Shown in pieces: positions 10,334-19,311 of a stretch of 64,000 nt of DNA. Position numbers and translations under genes: made by a program. The first letter of the stretch is position 1. The number at the start of each line of letters is the position of its first letter. This stretch comes from Cordylochernes scorpioides (taxonomy: Eukaryota; Arthropoda; Arachnida; Pseudoscorpiones; Chernetidae), in assembly GCA_030710605.1 (NCBI GenBank), contig CP092886.1, positions 50,150,390 to 50,214,389 of the forward strand. The letters are read 5' to 3'. The notes beneath the pieces were generated by a model. The model had not been told where the DNA came from. It saw only the letters and a list, made by a program, of their open reading frames with translations, and did no database searches.

Positions 10334-11843
10334 TCATATTTTTTTTCTGTAGAGCGTGTTATCGATTTTTACAAAGGAATTATTAGGAGTACTTTGTAAT
10401 TGGTCAGCGATTTTTCTAAGAGCTTGATCATTCATCTGCTCTTCGCTAATGTTCTGCAAAGTCACTATGCTTGGAATATCTTCCTCCATATCTTCACTGT
10501 ATTCTAATGGACTTCTTGATAAGCAGTCTGCGTCCTGATGTTTCCTTCCGCTCTTATACACGACAGTGACGTCAAACTCTTGCAGCCGTAGTGCCCATCT
10601 TGCTAACCTCCCACATGGGTCTTTGAGGTTGGTCAGCCAGCACAAAGAGTGGTGGTCTGTAACAATACGGCTGTCCAAAGACATATGGTCGAAATTTATT
10701 GATAGCCCAAATGATGGCAAGGCATTCCCTTTCTGTGGTTAAATAATTTTTTTCTGCCTTATTTAAGGTTCTGGATGCATAAGCAATGGCTCTTTCCTTT
10801 CCCTTTTGTATATGCACTAATACTGCTCCTATTCCGTAGTTGCTTGCGTCAGTGTGTATTTCGGTTGGGGATGAGTAATCAAAATGTCCAAGAGCGGGTT
10901 CGGAAATTAACGCTGACTTGAGAGCTTCAAATGCATTTTGCTCTTCCTGGTTCCAATTAAATGCTGAGTCTTTCTTCAAAAGGTCATTTAAGGGTTGAGC
11001 TACATGGGCATAATTGGGTATGAAGCGGCGGTAGTAGGATGAAAGGCCAAGTACACTTCTAACTTCCTTCAATGACCTTGGCGTAGCGAAGTCGCGGACT
11101 GCTCGAATCTTTTCTTGGTCGGGACGAATTCCATTTTCACTCACCTCATGTCCAAGAACCGTGATAGTTTTTGCGCCAAACTTGAATTTCTTGGAATTGA
11201 GACATAATCCGGCTTTCTTAAGGCAATTTAATACAAGTTGAAGGCGTCTTAGATGTTCTTTAAAGCCATCTGAAAAAACGATGATGTCGTCGAGGTAACA
11301 CAAGCAAATAGTCCACTTAAGACCCTTCAGAAGATTATCTATCATTCGTTCGAAGGTAGCTGGAGCATTACATAACCCAAATGGCATTACTTTGAACTCG
11401 TACAGTCCATCTGGAGTTATAAATGCTGTCTTCTCCCGGTCCGATTCTTCTACGTCGATTTGCCAGTACCCTGATTGGAGGTCCATGGAAGAATAAAATC
11501 TAGCTCCCCGTAAGCAGCCTGAAGTGTCGTCGATCCTTGGGAGAGGGTAGACATCCTTTTTTGTTATTTCGTTAAGGCGGCGGTAATCGACGCAGAATCT
11601 CCAGCTTCCATCCTTTTTCTTATCAATACTACAGGTGAGGCCCACGGACTTTCAGAGGGCTAAATGATGTTTTTCCATCTTGTTTACCTCATCCTGAATA
11701 ATTTGGCGTTCTCTTGGTGCAACTCGGTGAGGTCCTTGTTTGGTCGGTAGGTGGTCTCCAGTGTTAATTCGGTGTTTAACATTGACGTCCTTGAATTGTT
11801 TTCTTTTACTAAATTCGAAAATATCCGTATAGTTTTTTAACAA
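10334..11843 (-). pseudogene. Gypsy B reverse transcriptase and RNase H
   Basis: RT motifs: WRFCVDYRRLNEITKKDVYP, SSMDLQSGYWQIDV, FGLCNAPATFERMID and catalytic CYLDDIIVFS (about 11280). RNase [37 protein letters not shown], then after a frameshift near 10690 [20 protein letters not shown] and [19 protein letters not shown] break at 11645 separates the entry region (INTGDHLPTKQGPHRVAPRE). Confidence 0.88.
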
Positions 11844-12176
11844 ATTTCTTAATTTTTCTTTATGAGATTCATCAAGTGAATCATCTATAAAAAATTCCGA
11901 GATTTTTGGTTCTTCAGAATGTTCCGCCTCTGTTTCAACTTGGTTACAATCAGCTAGAGTCTTGGTGCAACTCGGTAAGGTCCTTGTTTGGTCGGTAGGT
12001 GGTCTCCAGTGTTAATTCGGTGTTTAACATTGACGTCCTCGAATTGTTTTCTTTTACTAAATTCGAAAATATCCGTATAGTTTTTAAACAAATTTCTTAA
12101 TTTTTATTTATGAGATTCATCAAGTGAATCATCTATAAAAAATTCCGAGATTTTTGGTTCTTCAGAATGTTCCGCC
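11713..12176 (-). repeat. Tandem duplication inside gypsy B pol
   Basis: 11713-11928 and 11961-12176 are near-identical with a period of 248 bp. The duplicated part covers the linker upstream of RT and adds a second copy of the INTGDHLPTKQ-encoding sequence. Confidence 0.85.
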
Positions 12177-12337
12177 GGCTACATGCATCACCTGTGGGAT
12201 TAGTTTCGGATATGGACTCCAATTCACCACCCAAAGTTTACCTCGGTTATTGGTAAGTGAAATGACAGAGGAGGGAGCCGTTAGTTCTCTTTCCAGCAAT
12301 TCGACATTCTGCCACCACAATTGCGTCATTAGGAATG

Positions 12338-12739
12338 TCACGACTTGCTACTTCTATTAACTGAATAGAGGCGGGTTTCGATTCTATATTCCAATTCCGA
12401 GTAGAGAGGTGAGCTGTTCTTAGGGGTATCCTCAAAAAGACATTTTTCTAAGAAGAGTGTGTCGTCAACTGAATCAATTATCGCCCTAGATAACTTCAAA
12501 AAGTCCCAACCAAGAATAACTTCGTGACTACAGTCTTCCAAAACGACAAATTCAAAGCTTTCCTGTAGTCCATTCGAGTCTAGTTTCAGTGTGCAGCGTC
12601 CTTTTGGTATTTCAATTTTACCGTTGGCTACTCGTAATACGACGTCAGTTTCGGCAAACATTATTTTTCTTAGTTTGAGTCTGAACCTCTCAGAAATGAC
12701 AGAATATGAGGCTCCTGAGTCGACGAGGGCACGCGTCAT
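12338..12739 (-). pseudogene. Gypsy B aspartic protease
   Basis: MTRALVDSGASYSVISERFR holds the catalytic D-S-G-A. It continues to HEVILGWDFLKLSRAIIDS, the protease flap/end block I.LGWDFL also seen in gypsy A. Upstream the pol frame is open from the gag stop except for one TAA near 12770, where gypsy A has a sense codon. Confidence 0.8.
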
Positions 12740-12846
12740 TTTCCCTTCTATTTTAATGTCGATGTAATTTTATTTTAATTCTAATGTAGTTGATAAGGGA
12801 GGATTTATAAATTTTGCGGCCTTACCTCCAAAATAGGACGCATCTT

Positions 12847-13954
12847 CTAGTTTTCCTGACGGGAACGGCGAGGCGACTGGCTGGGTCTTCTATCAGGAGA
12901 CGAATATTGTCCTTTTCGGCCAGTGTAAGGAGAGGGGCTTCGGTAGCGGCGCCTATTTTCTCTTGGCAGGTCGTCGTTGGGCTCTTGGCTGCTCCGAGAA
13001 TTATAGAATGTTCTAGGCTCTAGACTATCTCTCTGTTTGTAATTCCAAGTTTGTTCTCCTTCATATTCTATCCTCCTGTCACGGCAGTAGCGCACGACGT
13101 GGCCAGGGCGTCCGCAGTGGAAACAGATTGGTTTACCTTCCGTGGTTCGCCATTCGTTGGTTTCGCGTCTTCCGTTTACTTGTTTCGGCTGCTGCGGTCT
13201 AGGTTGGAAATTTCTGGGTTGGAACTCGTACCTAGGGCTTGGCAATGGCCTTGGCGCTCTATTTTGAGGGAAACTTCTAGAAATTGGTGCAATGGTTTTT
13301 TTCAATTTCTTGCTGCACCATATGTTCAATTGCAGAAATTTCTGGTTCTTCTCGAGGAGAGGTTAATGCTCGCTGTACCTCCTCGCAAACCATTTGCCTA
13401 ATCATAGATGATAGATCTGCCCTGTCATCATGATCACTGAGAGACGCCACATTTGGTAGTCGCTCGTACCTGGTTGGGGTCACTCGCTTACAATGTAGCG
13501 CTTCAATGCGGCGACACTCGGTGACGAATTGTTCAGTGGTATGTGCATCTCTTGGGAGAAGTGCCTGGTAGAGCTCCTCTGCTATCCCTTTAATCAAATG
13601 GGATATTTTATCTTCCTCATTCATATGAGGGTCTACCTCTTTGCAGAGGCGCAGGACGTCTTGAATATAAAATTAGGTGCTTTCACCTTTTAATTGTGCG
13701 CGAGTTTTTAAGGTTTTCTCTGCTCGTAACCTCAAGTTTTCGTTTTTTCCGAAAACTGATTTCAACTGGGACATGAACTCCTTCCATGTCAGGATGCTCT
13801 CCTCATTGTTCTCAAACCATTTGAGAGCAGTGCCGGTCAAATAAAGGTAAACGTTGGCGAGACAAAGTGTTTCATCCCATTGGTTATGCTTCGCCACACG
13901 TTCGTACTTTTTCAACCAGTTATGGGGATCTTCAGCACCCTCACCAGAGAACAT
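12847..13954 (-). pseudogene. Gypsy B gag
   Basis: Three fragments in shifted frames. 13954-13673: EDPHNWLKKYERVAKHNQWD and LTGTALKWFENNEE, the Ty3 gag capsid core. 13624-13277: KISHLIKGIAEELYQALLP with FVTECRRIEAL. 13329-12847: CFHCGRPGHVVRYCRDRR, a CCHC knuckle, then an SR-rich tail ending ...RQEN-stop. The same layout is found in gypsy A. Confidence 0.85.
12850..12856 (-). promoter_or_regulatory. Candidate -1 frameshift heptamer at end of gypsy B gag
   Basis: GGAAAAC immediately before the gag TAG. The pol frame is -1 relative to gag and opens through this point (GKLED...GGK), as in gypsy A (GKLEQ...GGK). Confidence 0.5.
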
Positions 13955-14103
13955 TGAGGGGTTTCTAGGTAAATGTTGTATAAAAAATGAACCTACCTGA
14001 TTTGTTGCTTCTTTATCTTGATGTTCATGGTTGTTTCTTCTTGCTCAACCAAATCAATTTTCCGTTTTTTCTAAATGGGTATTGATCCAGCTTCTTCACC
14101 AGT

Positions 14104-14423
14104 TGTAGCGTAGAAATCAAGCCTTGAAATATCCTAAGATGTAAAAGTATTTATTGATGACATCACAGCGACGAGTCGACAATTATTAACAAGTCAGCTC
14201 AAAACTATCTACAGCTAGGGAATTTTATTTATTTAAGTAACCCAGGTTCCTGGAGCGTACAGAAGTCGCCAACTACCCGGTCTAGGGAATCTTAAGCAAG
14301 CAAGCGAAGAAATATTTTAAAGATGATTTCACAAATACAGAGTAATATATATTTTTTATAATCTGTTGAATATTTTCATTGAATAATATATTAAATTAAA
14401 TAATAAAATATTTCTTCGCCACA
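14104..14423 (-). repeat. Gypsy B 5' LTR with a small insertion
   Basis: 320 bp. Relative to the 252-bp partner it contains 58 extra bases (14224-14281) flanked by a duplicated CTAGGGAAT. Confidence 0.9.
14224..14281 (-). mobile_element. Very short 5'-truncated retroposon in gypsy B LTR
   Basis: 58 bp flanked by 9-bp target duplications CTAGGGAAT (14215-14223, 14282-14290). On the minus strand it ends in AAATAAATAAA, as expected for the 3' tail of a LINE or SINE. Confidence 0.6.
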
Positions 14424-14447
14424 ATATATATATATATATATATATTT

Positions 14448-14567
14448 GTTCTGAAAATAGAGCAATCCATACTTGAATCATTAGATAGTAAAAAGGCATA
14501 TATTGGTGCTTAATATTTTAGTCTCTCTCTCTCTCTCAATCCAATATTTACCTTTTTACTATCTAAT
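14448..14567. repeat. Inverted-repeat hairpin with Penelope-like terminal motif (copy 1)
   Basis: GAGCAATCCATACTTG...ATTAGATAGTAAAAAGGC on the left faces CCTTTTTACTATCTAAT on the right across a CT-rich spacer. The same words recur at 16231-16348, 51186-51243 and 53000-53050. Confidence 0.6.
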
Positions 14568-14584
14568 ATATATATATATATATA

Positions 14585-15743
14585 TCTTCTTATATATAAA
14601 AGTCAATGTCTGTTGTCTGTTTCGCAATAAACTCAAAAACTACTGAACAAATTGGTACCAAATTTTGCATGTCGCTTTTTATAAACCTGAGGAATATTTT
14701 CTGCTACATTTTGATTAGTATTTTTGGCCATTTATTTTTATCATTTGAAGAACTTTTTTTTACGAGGGCGAATTAACAACATCAGGCCAATTAAGCGACC
14801 AATGAGCGTTCTGCATTTTTTAAAAGTTTCTTGTGTACTTTTTTGAAATATCTTTTTATACGAATGTTACCTTTTTTTCAAAAGTATTGAAAGGGAAATT
14901 TATATTATTAAGTTACATGAACACAATGCAATTTAAAGAAAAACTTGACAAAATTAGCGTTACTGTATGTAAATAATGGCTTTCGTATTTTTAAAATTAA
15001 TTTTATGTTTTGGCCTTTGTTTTTGTTGTGTTTTAACTTTAAAAGCACACAAAAATATAATAAACTTGAATTTGTTTATTCAAGTCTCAAAAAAACAAAG
15101 CTTTGCTTATAGAACAAATAATAATGAAGAAGAAGAAAGAAACATTTTAGGAAAAGCAAAAACAAAAGTACTGGTCAAAAAGAAACATTTAAAATCGCAG
15201 ATTAATATCTTCAACAGTTTTTTTTAATCTCTTTAAAAAATCGTTTAAAATGCAGTCACAGTCATTAGCAAACACATATGTTTGCCTAATTTCCATGTGC
15301 TCTTTTATTCTACAGAAAAATATTTACATGCCAGTATTTTGGATTAATTTTTTTCTAAACCTATATTTTTTCTTATTCTTACTGAGAAGATGGGCATCGC
15401 AGTCAATATCCATCCCAGTCACTCACTCAGCTCAGGTAATTTCAAGGGTTAATGCGCTGGGGCGGGTACCTTGGGGGCTGGTTCGATTTGAACTATATTG
15501 ACTTTGAAACAACTAAATGGATAGCAAAAAATAATTAAATCAAGTACCTAAACACTAATACAATTTTCGCCATCACATACACCTTTTGCCTGTGGTTTAT
15601 GTGTTACTTCTGTATTTCTACTCTATGGGACTTCTACTATTTATTATTGAGGTACATACATATTGAGAATGTAGGAAATTGTGTGTGTGTGTGTGTGTGT
15701 GTGCACTGGGGAAATTCTCGGCAAAGCCAAGTCATTTGTCTAG
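14585..15743 (+). mobile_element. Helitron-like non-autonomous element H2
   Basis: Begins A|TCTTCTTATATATAAAAG and ends ...GTCATTTGTCTAG|T: 5' TC, 3' CTAG and insertion between A and T, as in Helitrons. A weak GGCAAAGCC hairpin (15720-15728) precedes the end. Its 3' end (CATTTGTCTAGTATATATAT) resembles that of H1 (CATTCGTCTAGTATATATAT). No Rep/helicase ORF is present; short ORFs at 14976 and 15250 have no recognisable motif. Confidence 0.65.
15681..15703. repeat. (GT)n microsatellite
   Basis: About 11.5 perfect GT units, inside Helitron H2 close to its 3' end. Confidence 0.95.
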
Positions 15744-15752
15744 TATATATAT

Positions 15753-16200
15753 AAGAAAAAACAATGGGAAAAAAAATAAGATAAGTGAGTCAGGTGTTGA
15801 TATTAAAAATAAAAAAGGCATCTCCTGACCACGAGCACATGTGCTTTTTAGATGGCAGAGCGTCTTTAAGCAAATTTGGCCTTAAATACCCATTTATTGA
15901 TTTCTCAAGAAGCCTCTGGGACCATAAAATCTTTTTGGTCGCAGTGGTTACAGCCTACTCCACGCTGACGAGCGCCAACAGCGCGATAGCGTTCGTGGAT
16001 GGCTTTTCTTGATTTATCAAGAAATTGGGTTGGCCAAATATCACGGAGCAAGCTAAATAAACGTTTAGTTTATTCTTGCTCTACTAGATGGCGCTCTGCC
16101 ATCTAAAAAGCACATGTGCTCGTGGTCAGGAGATGCCTTCTTTATTTTTAATATCAACACCTGACCCACTTATCTTTTATTTTTTCTATTGTTTTTTCAT
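15753..16200. mobile_element. Foldback element FB2
   Basis: The longest version of the termini: AAGAAAAAACAATGGG... AAGTGAGTCAGGTGTTGATA on the left, inverted on the right (TATCAACACCTGACCCACTT ... CTATTGTTTTTTCAT). The interior matches FB1 and FB3. The left arm has lost the GCGCCATCTGG site by deletion; the right arm keeps a variant at 16081-16096. It abuts the 3' end of Helitron H2. Confidence 0.8.
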
Positions 16201-16230
16201 ATATATATATATATATAAATATATATATAA

Positions 16231-16348
16231 ATTAGATAATAAAAAGGCACATATTGGATTGAATAACAGATTCTGGCTTCAATTCAATCCAATATATGCC
16301 TTTTATTATTTAATGATTTATGTATGGATTGCTCTTTTTCAGAACAAT
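16231..16348. repeat. Inverted-repeat hairpin with Penelope-like terminal motif (copy 2)
   Basis: ATTAGATAATAAAAAGGCAC ATATTGGATTGAAT faces ATTCAATCCAATATATGCC TTTTATTATTTAAT, followed by TATGGATTGCTCTTTTTCAG. Same family as 14448-14567. Confidence 0.6.
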
Positions 16349-16498
16349 ATATATACACAGTCTAGCCATAAATTCTGTTACAATTTTTTTTTACAAATTA
16401 AATGATTAAGAACAAAAACTAATGGAATATAAATACATATTTTATTAGTCAATAGGACATAAATTTTAAATATACACAATCATTCAAAATGTCCTCCC

Positions 16499-17499
16499 TT
16501 ATTTTTGACACAGGATCTCAAACGTTTGGGCCACTTTGGCGGCACGTACCTTTTCTAAGGGTATTTCTTTCATTGCTCTCACCAATGCTGATTTAAATTG
16601 ATCAAAATTATGATATATTTTATATCACACCTTCTCCTCTAAATATGCCCACAAATTGTAATCAAGGTGGTTTAAATCAGGGCTTCCAGAGGGCCATTCA
16701 TTGGCCTTTATGAACTCCAGAACATTTTTCTCCAACCATTGTTGAGTTGACTTAGCTTTGTGAGCAGGAGCTGAATCTTGTTGAAATATCCAAGGTTCTC
16801 CATTAAACATTTTTGTATTCAGAGGCTCTACTATTTGTTACAAAATATCTTCTTGATAGTTTTTAGCTGTAGTTTTTACCCCTTTGGCACAGAAGTGGAA
16901 ATCTGTTACACCTTGGTAGCTAACTACCCACCAAACTATGACAGAAGAAGGATTGTGACTTTTTTCAAGTCTTCTAACTTTCAAAGAAGCTTCTAGAGAG
17001 CTACGAGCATATATTCTATCATTCTGATGATTAATCTTTTCCTGGTCTGTGAAAAGGATTCTCTCATGCCACGACCATCATGCCATGCCAACAACATTTT
17101 TGATCTAACTCTTCTAATATCTCTAAGAGCAGGGGTTATCAAATGACCTGTGCGTCGTTTGAAAGGTCTCAGTCCAAGGTCTTCATTGATTATGCTGGAA
17201 ACAGTTCTTGGAGCTAAATTCATCTGTTTGCTAAGATCTTTTGTTTGTGGTGTGGATTTCTACGAATTCTTTCGCGAATGGCTTTTATAGCTGCTTGCGT
17301 TCGTTGCACGCACGGTCGACCAGATCTTTCAAGGTCATTAATAGTGCCAGCCTTGTTGAACCTTTCAATGGTTCAATAAACAAATTAATTGACGCGTAAT
17401 ATTCAAATTTTGTAAAAGTTCAAAAATGAATGATGGACTTTGACCTACCTTGTGTAAGGCTTTTAAAGCTATATGGTTTTCTTTAACACCCCGATCCAT
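16499..17499 (-). pseudogene. D37D transposase (maT/mori-like), frameshifted
   Basis: Starts MDRGVKENHIALKALHKVGQ at 17499. A helix-turn-helix part follows (MNLAPRTVSSIINEDLGLRP, FKRRTGHLI). The catalytic end reads WIFQQDSAPAHKAKSTQQWL then WPSGSPDLNHLDYNLWAYLE. From the Asp of QQD to the Asp of LDYNLW there are 37 intervening residues, the D37D spacing of maT/mori elements rather than D34D mariners. The frame ends KVAQTFEILCQK-stop at 16499. Several stops and shifts lie between 16810 and 16993 and upstream of 17223. Confidence 0.8.
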
Positions 17500-17561
17500 T
17501 ATCAAAAACAAATAAATTCCGATTTTTTTTCTAAACACGTGTGCACGAGATATTCAAATAA

Positions 17562-17617
17562 ACTACAGGGAGAATCCTGTATGGCACGTGTGCCCAATAA
17601 AGGCTATTGTTGTTGTT
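17562..17617 (+). mobile_element. 56-bp retroposon tail inserted in the D37D element
   Basis: Flanked by perfect 13-bp duplications GATATTCAAATAA (17549-17561 and 17618-17630). The insert ends CCAATAAAGGC then TATTGTTGTTGTT, a polyadenylation signal and simple tail typical of a severely 5'-truncated LINE. Confidence 0.75.
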
Positions 17618-17793
17618 GATATTCAAATAACAACTACTGTATTTTGAATACTTCACGCGGTCAAATTAAAATTTTTATCACTGATTTTGTTTTGTAACAA
17701 TATTTATGGCTAGACTAAGTATATATATATATATAATGTATGATTAATAATTTCCAGGAATGAGAATGGATCACGTAAAATATTTAAATATAT

Positions 17794-18046
17794 TGTAGCG
17801 TTATTTGTTGTATTGTTTTACATAATTAGGTTTTGGATTATGTTTGTGTTTGTTTTGCATGTATTGAGTTAATGATTGGTGTATATGTGTGTTCGTGTAT
17901 TCTTTGATTTGAGTAGTCTGCTCGTTGGCAGCAATAAACGTTTATCGTTCGTGTATTCTTTGATTTGAGTAGTCTGCTCGTTGGCAGCAATAAACGTTTA
18001 TCGTTCGATTTATCTACGCCTGTTGCTTGCAATTCTTACCGCCACA
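17794..18046 (+). repeat. Gypsy A 5' LTR with internal 56-bp tandem duplication
   Basis: 253 bp versus 193 bp for the 3' LTR. The excess is a second copy of the segment from TTCGTGTATTCTTTG to AATAAACGTTTATCG plus four bases. Each copy contains AATAAA, so this LTR has two potential polyadenylation signals. Confidence 0.92.
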
Positions 18047-18164
18047 AGTGGTGGAGAAGCTGGGTACCGATACCATCACGGATACCTCTGTCAGAAGAAG
18101 CCGTCGCCTAGAAGGCCTGGAACCACGTTTTGATTTCGACGAAAAGAATAAGCCAATCAGAAAA

Positions 18165-19311
18165 ATGTCAATATCGGCTGGAGTTAACACGGGTGTTAAT
18201 ACTTGCAAACATTTGACAAGAAACCCAACTGTGTTTAGCGGCAATGGAACGGAGGATTGTGGCAAATGGATGAAGGATTACGAACGTATTGCGAGATCGA
18301 ACTGCTGGGATGCCACGATGAAATTGGCGAACGCACCATTCTTTTTGGAAGGGACCGCTGGCCAATGGTATGATAACAACGAAGAAGGAATGGATTCGTG
18401 GGATATGTTTAAGGAGATGTTTAGCCGGACATTCGACAATAGCGGTGTCCTTCTCAGACGCGCTAAGGACAACCTTCAGAGTCGAGCTCAGAAGAGTACA
18501 GAATCCTGTGAATCCTATATCCAAGACGTTCTGAGCTTGTGTAGGCAGGTGAATCCCGATATGAGCAAAGAAGAGAAAGTGGCACATCTAATGAAAGGTG
18601 TGGTAGAAGATGTCTATCAGGTCATCTTGATAAAGGAAATTGATACTGTTGAAGCCTTTGTCGATTGGTGCCGAAAGGTGGAGGCTTGCAAGCAGCGACG
18701 CATCGGGAAACCAAGGTTTGAGCGACTCCCTAACGTCGCAAGTATAGAGCAACCAAACTCCTCGTCCCTGGAAGATCTGATTCGACGAATCGTGAGAGAA
18801 GAAATAAAAAGTGCCCTACATTCCGAGCCTATAGTGCCGGAGGTGAACTCCCTGAAGAAAATGATTCATGAAGAGGTTGAGAGAAATCTGACCCCAATTG
18901 CGCAGCAGGGTCCATACTACCAAGAACAACGCCGCCAATTTGAAGGACCGGCGAAACCACCCCCCGTATTACCAGCAGCAAAGTCCTACAAGGCTGACAA
19001 CTGCCCGAAGAAAGACTGACGAATGGAGGACGGTGGATAATATTCCCGTTTGTTTCCAATGCGGACGCCCGGGTCACGTCGCCAGGTACTGCCGAGAGCG
19101 GCGAGGGATGATGGATCGACAGCCACCGGGGAGATACCACCCTGTCCAGAACGGCCCGCGAACGATCTATAATAGCAATGAAACCCCAGGCCGCGCAAGT
19201 TACCGAAGCCCGTCGCCCTATCCAGGTCGTGGCCGATCCCCAGCTGAACGTCGCCCCTCGATATCGCCAAGCCGACGATCTGGCCGATCACCTTATCGTG
19301 AGGAAAACTAG
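18165..19311 (+). pseudogene. Gypsy A gag with one frameshift
   Basis: The first ATG after the LTR is at 18165 (MSISAGVNTG); the same frame is open back into the LTR. Capsid core: TVFSGNGTEDCGKWMKDYER, FLEGTAGQWYDNNEE, VAHLMKGVVEDVYQVI. The frame changes between about 18950 and 19016. The second frame reads KTDEWRTVDNIPVCFQCGRP, GHVARYC (CCHC knuckle) and an Arg/Ser/Pro-rich tail ending EEN-stop at 19309. Gypsy B gag shows the same order, so the shift is a lesion of this copy. Confidence 0.88.
19302..19308 (+). promoter_or_regulatory. Candidate -1 frameshift heptamer at gag/pol junction
   Basis: GGAAAAC directly before the gag TAG. The pol frame is -1 relative to gag and its last upstream stop is TGA at 19299, so the frame opens exactly here. 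The first pol ATG (19500) lies downstream of the protease Asp, arguing against separate initiation. Confidence 0.55.

Larger units (their letters stand above)
8787..14423 (-). mobile_element. Gypsy (Ty3-like) element B, complete length, degenerate
   Basis: LTRs at 14104-14423 (5' for the element) and 8787-9038 (3') begin TGTGGCGAAG and end CTACA on the minus strand. Sequence TGGTGAAGAAGCTGG follows the 5' LTR and matches TGGTGGAGAAGCTGG after the 5' LTR of gypsy A, so the two share a primer site. The order is gag, protease, RT, RNase H, integrase. Coding is interrupted by several frameshifts, an in-frame stop and a 248-bp tandem duplication. It inserted at an ATAT-rich target. Confidence 0.9.
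16356..17719 (-). mobile_element. Tc1/mariner superfamily element, D37D group
   Basis: Terminal inverted repeats share AGTCTAGCCATAAAT and TGTTACA (left near 16359-16381, right near 17694-17717), with TA on both sides. Length is 1.36 kb including a 69-bp later insertion. It carries a minus-strand transposase. Confidence 0.85.

Noticed and set aside
14976..15227. Small ORF with a hydrophobic start (MAFVFLKLILCFGLCFCC)
   Set aside because: Looks like a signal peptide but lies in AT-rich Helitron filler with no promoter or conserved remainder; likely chance.
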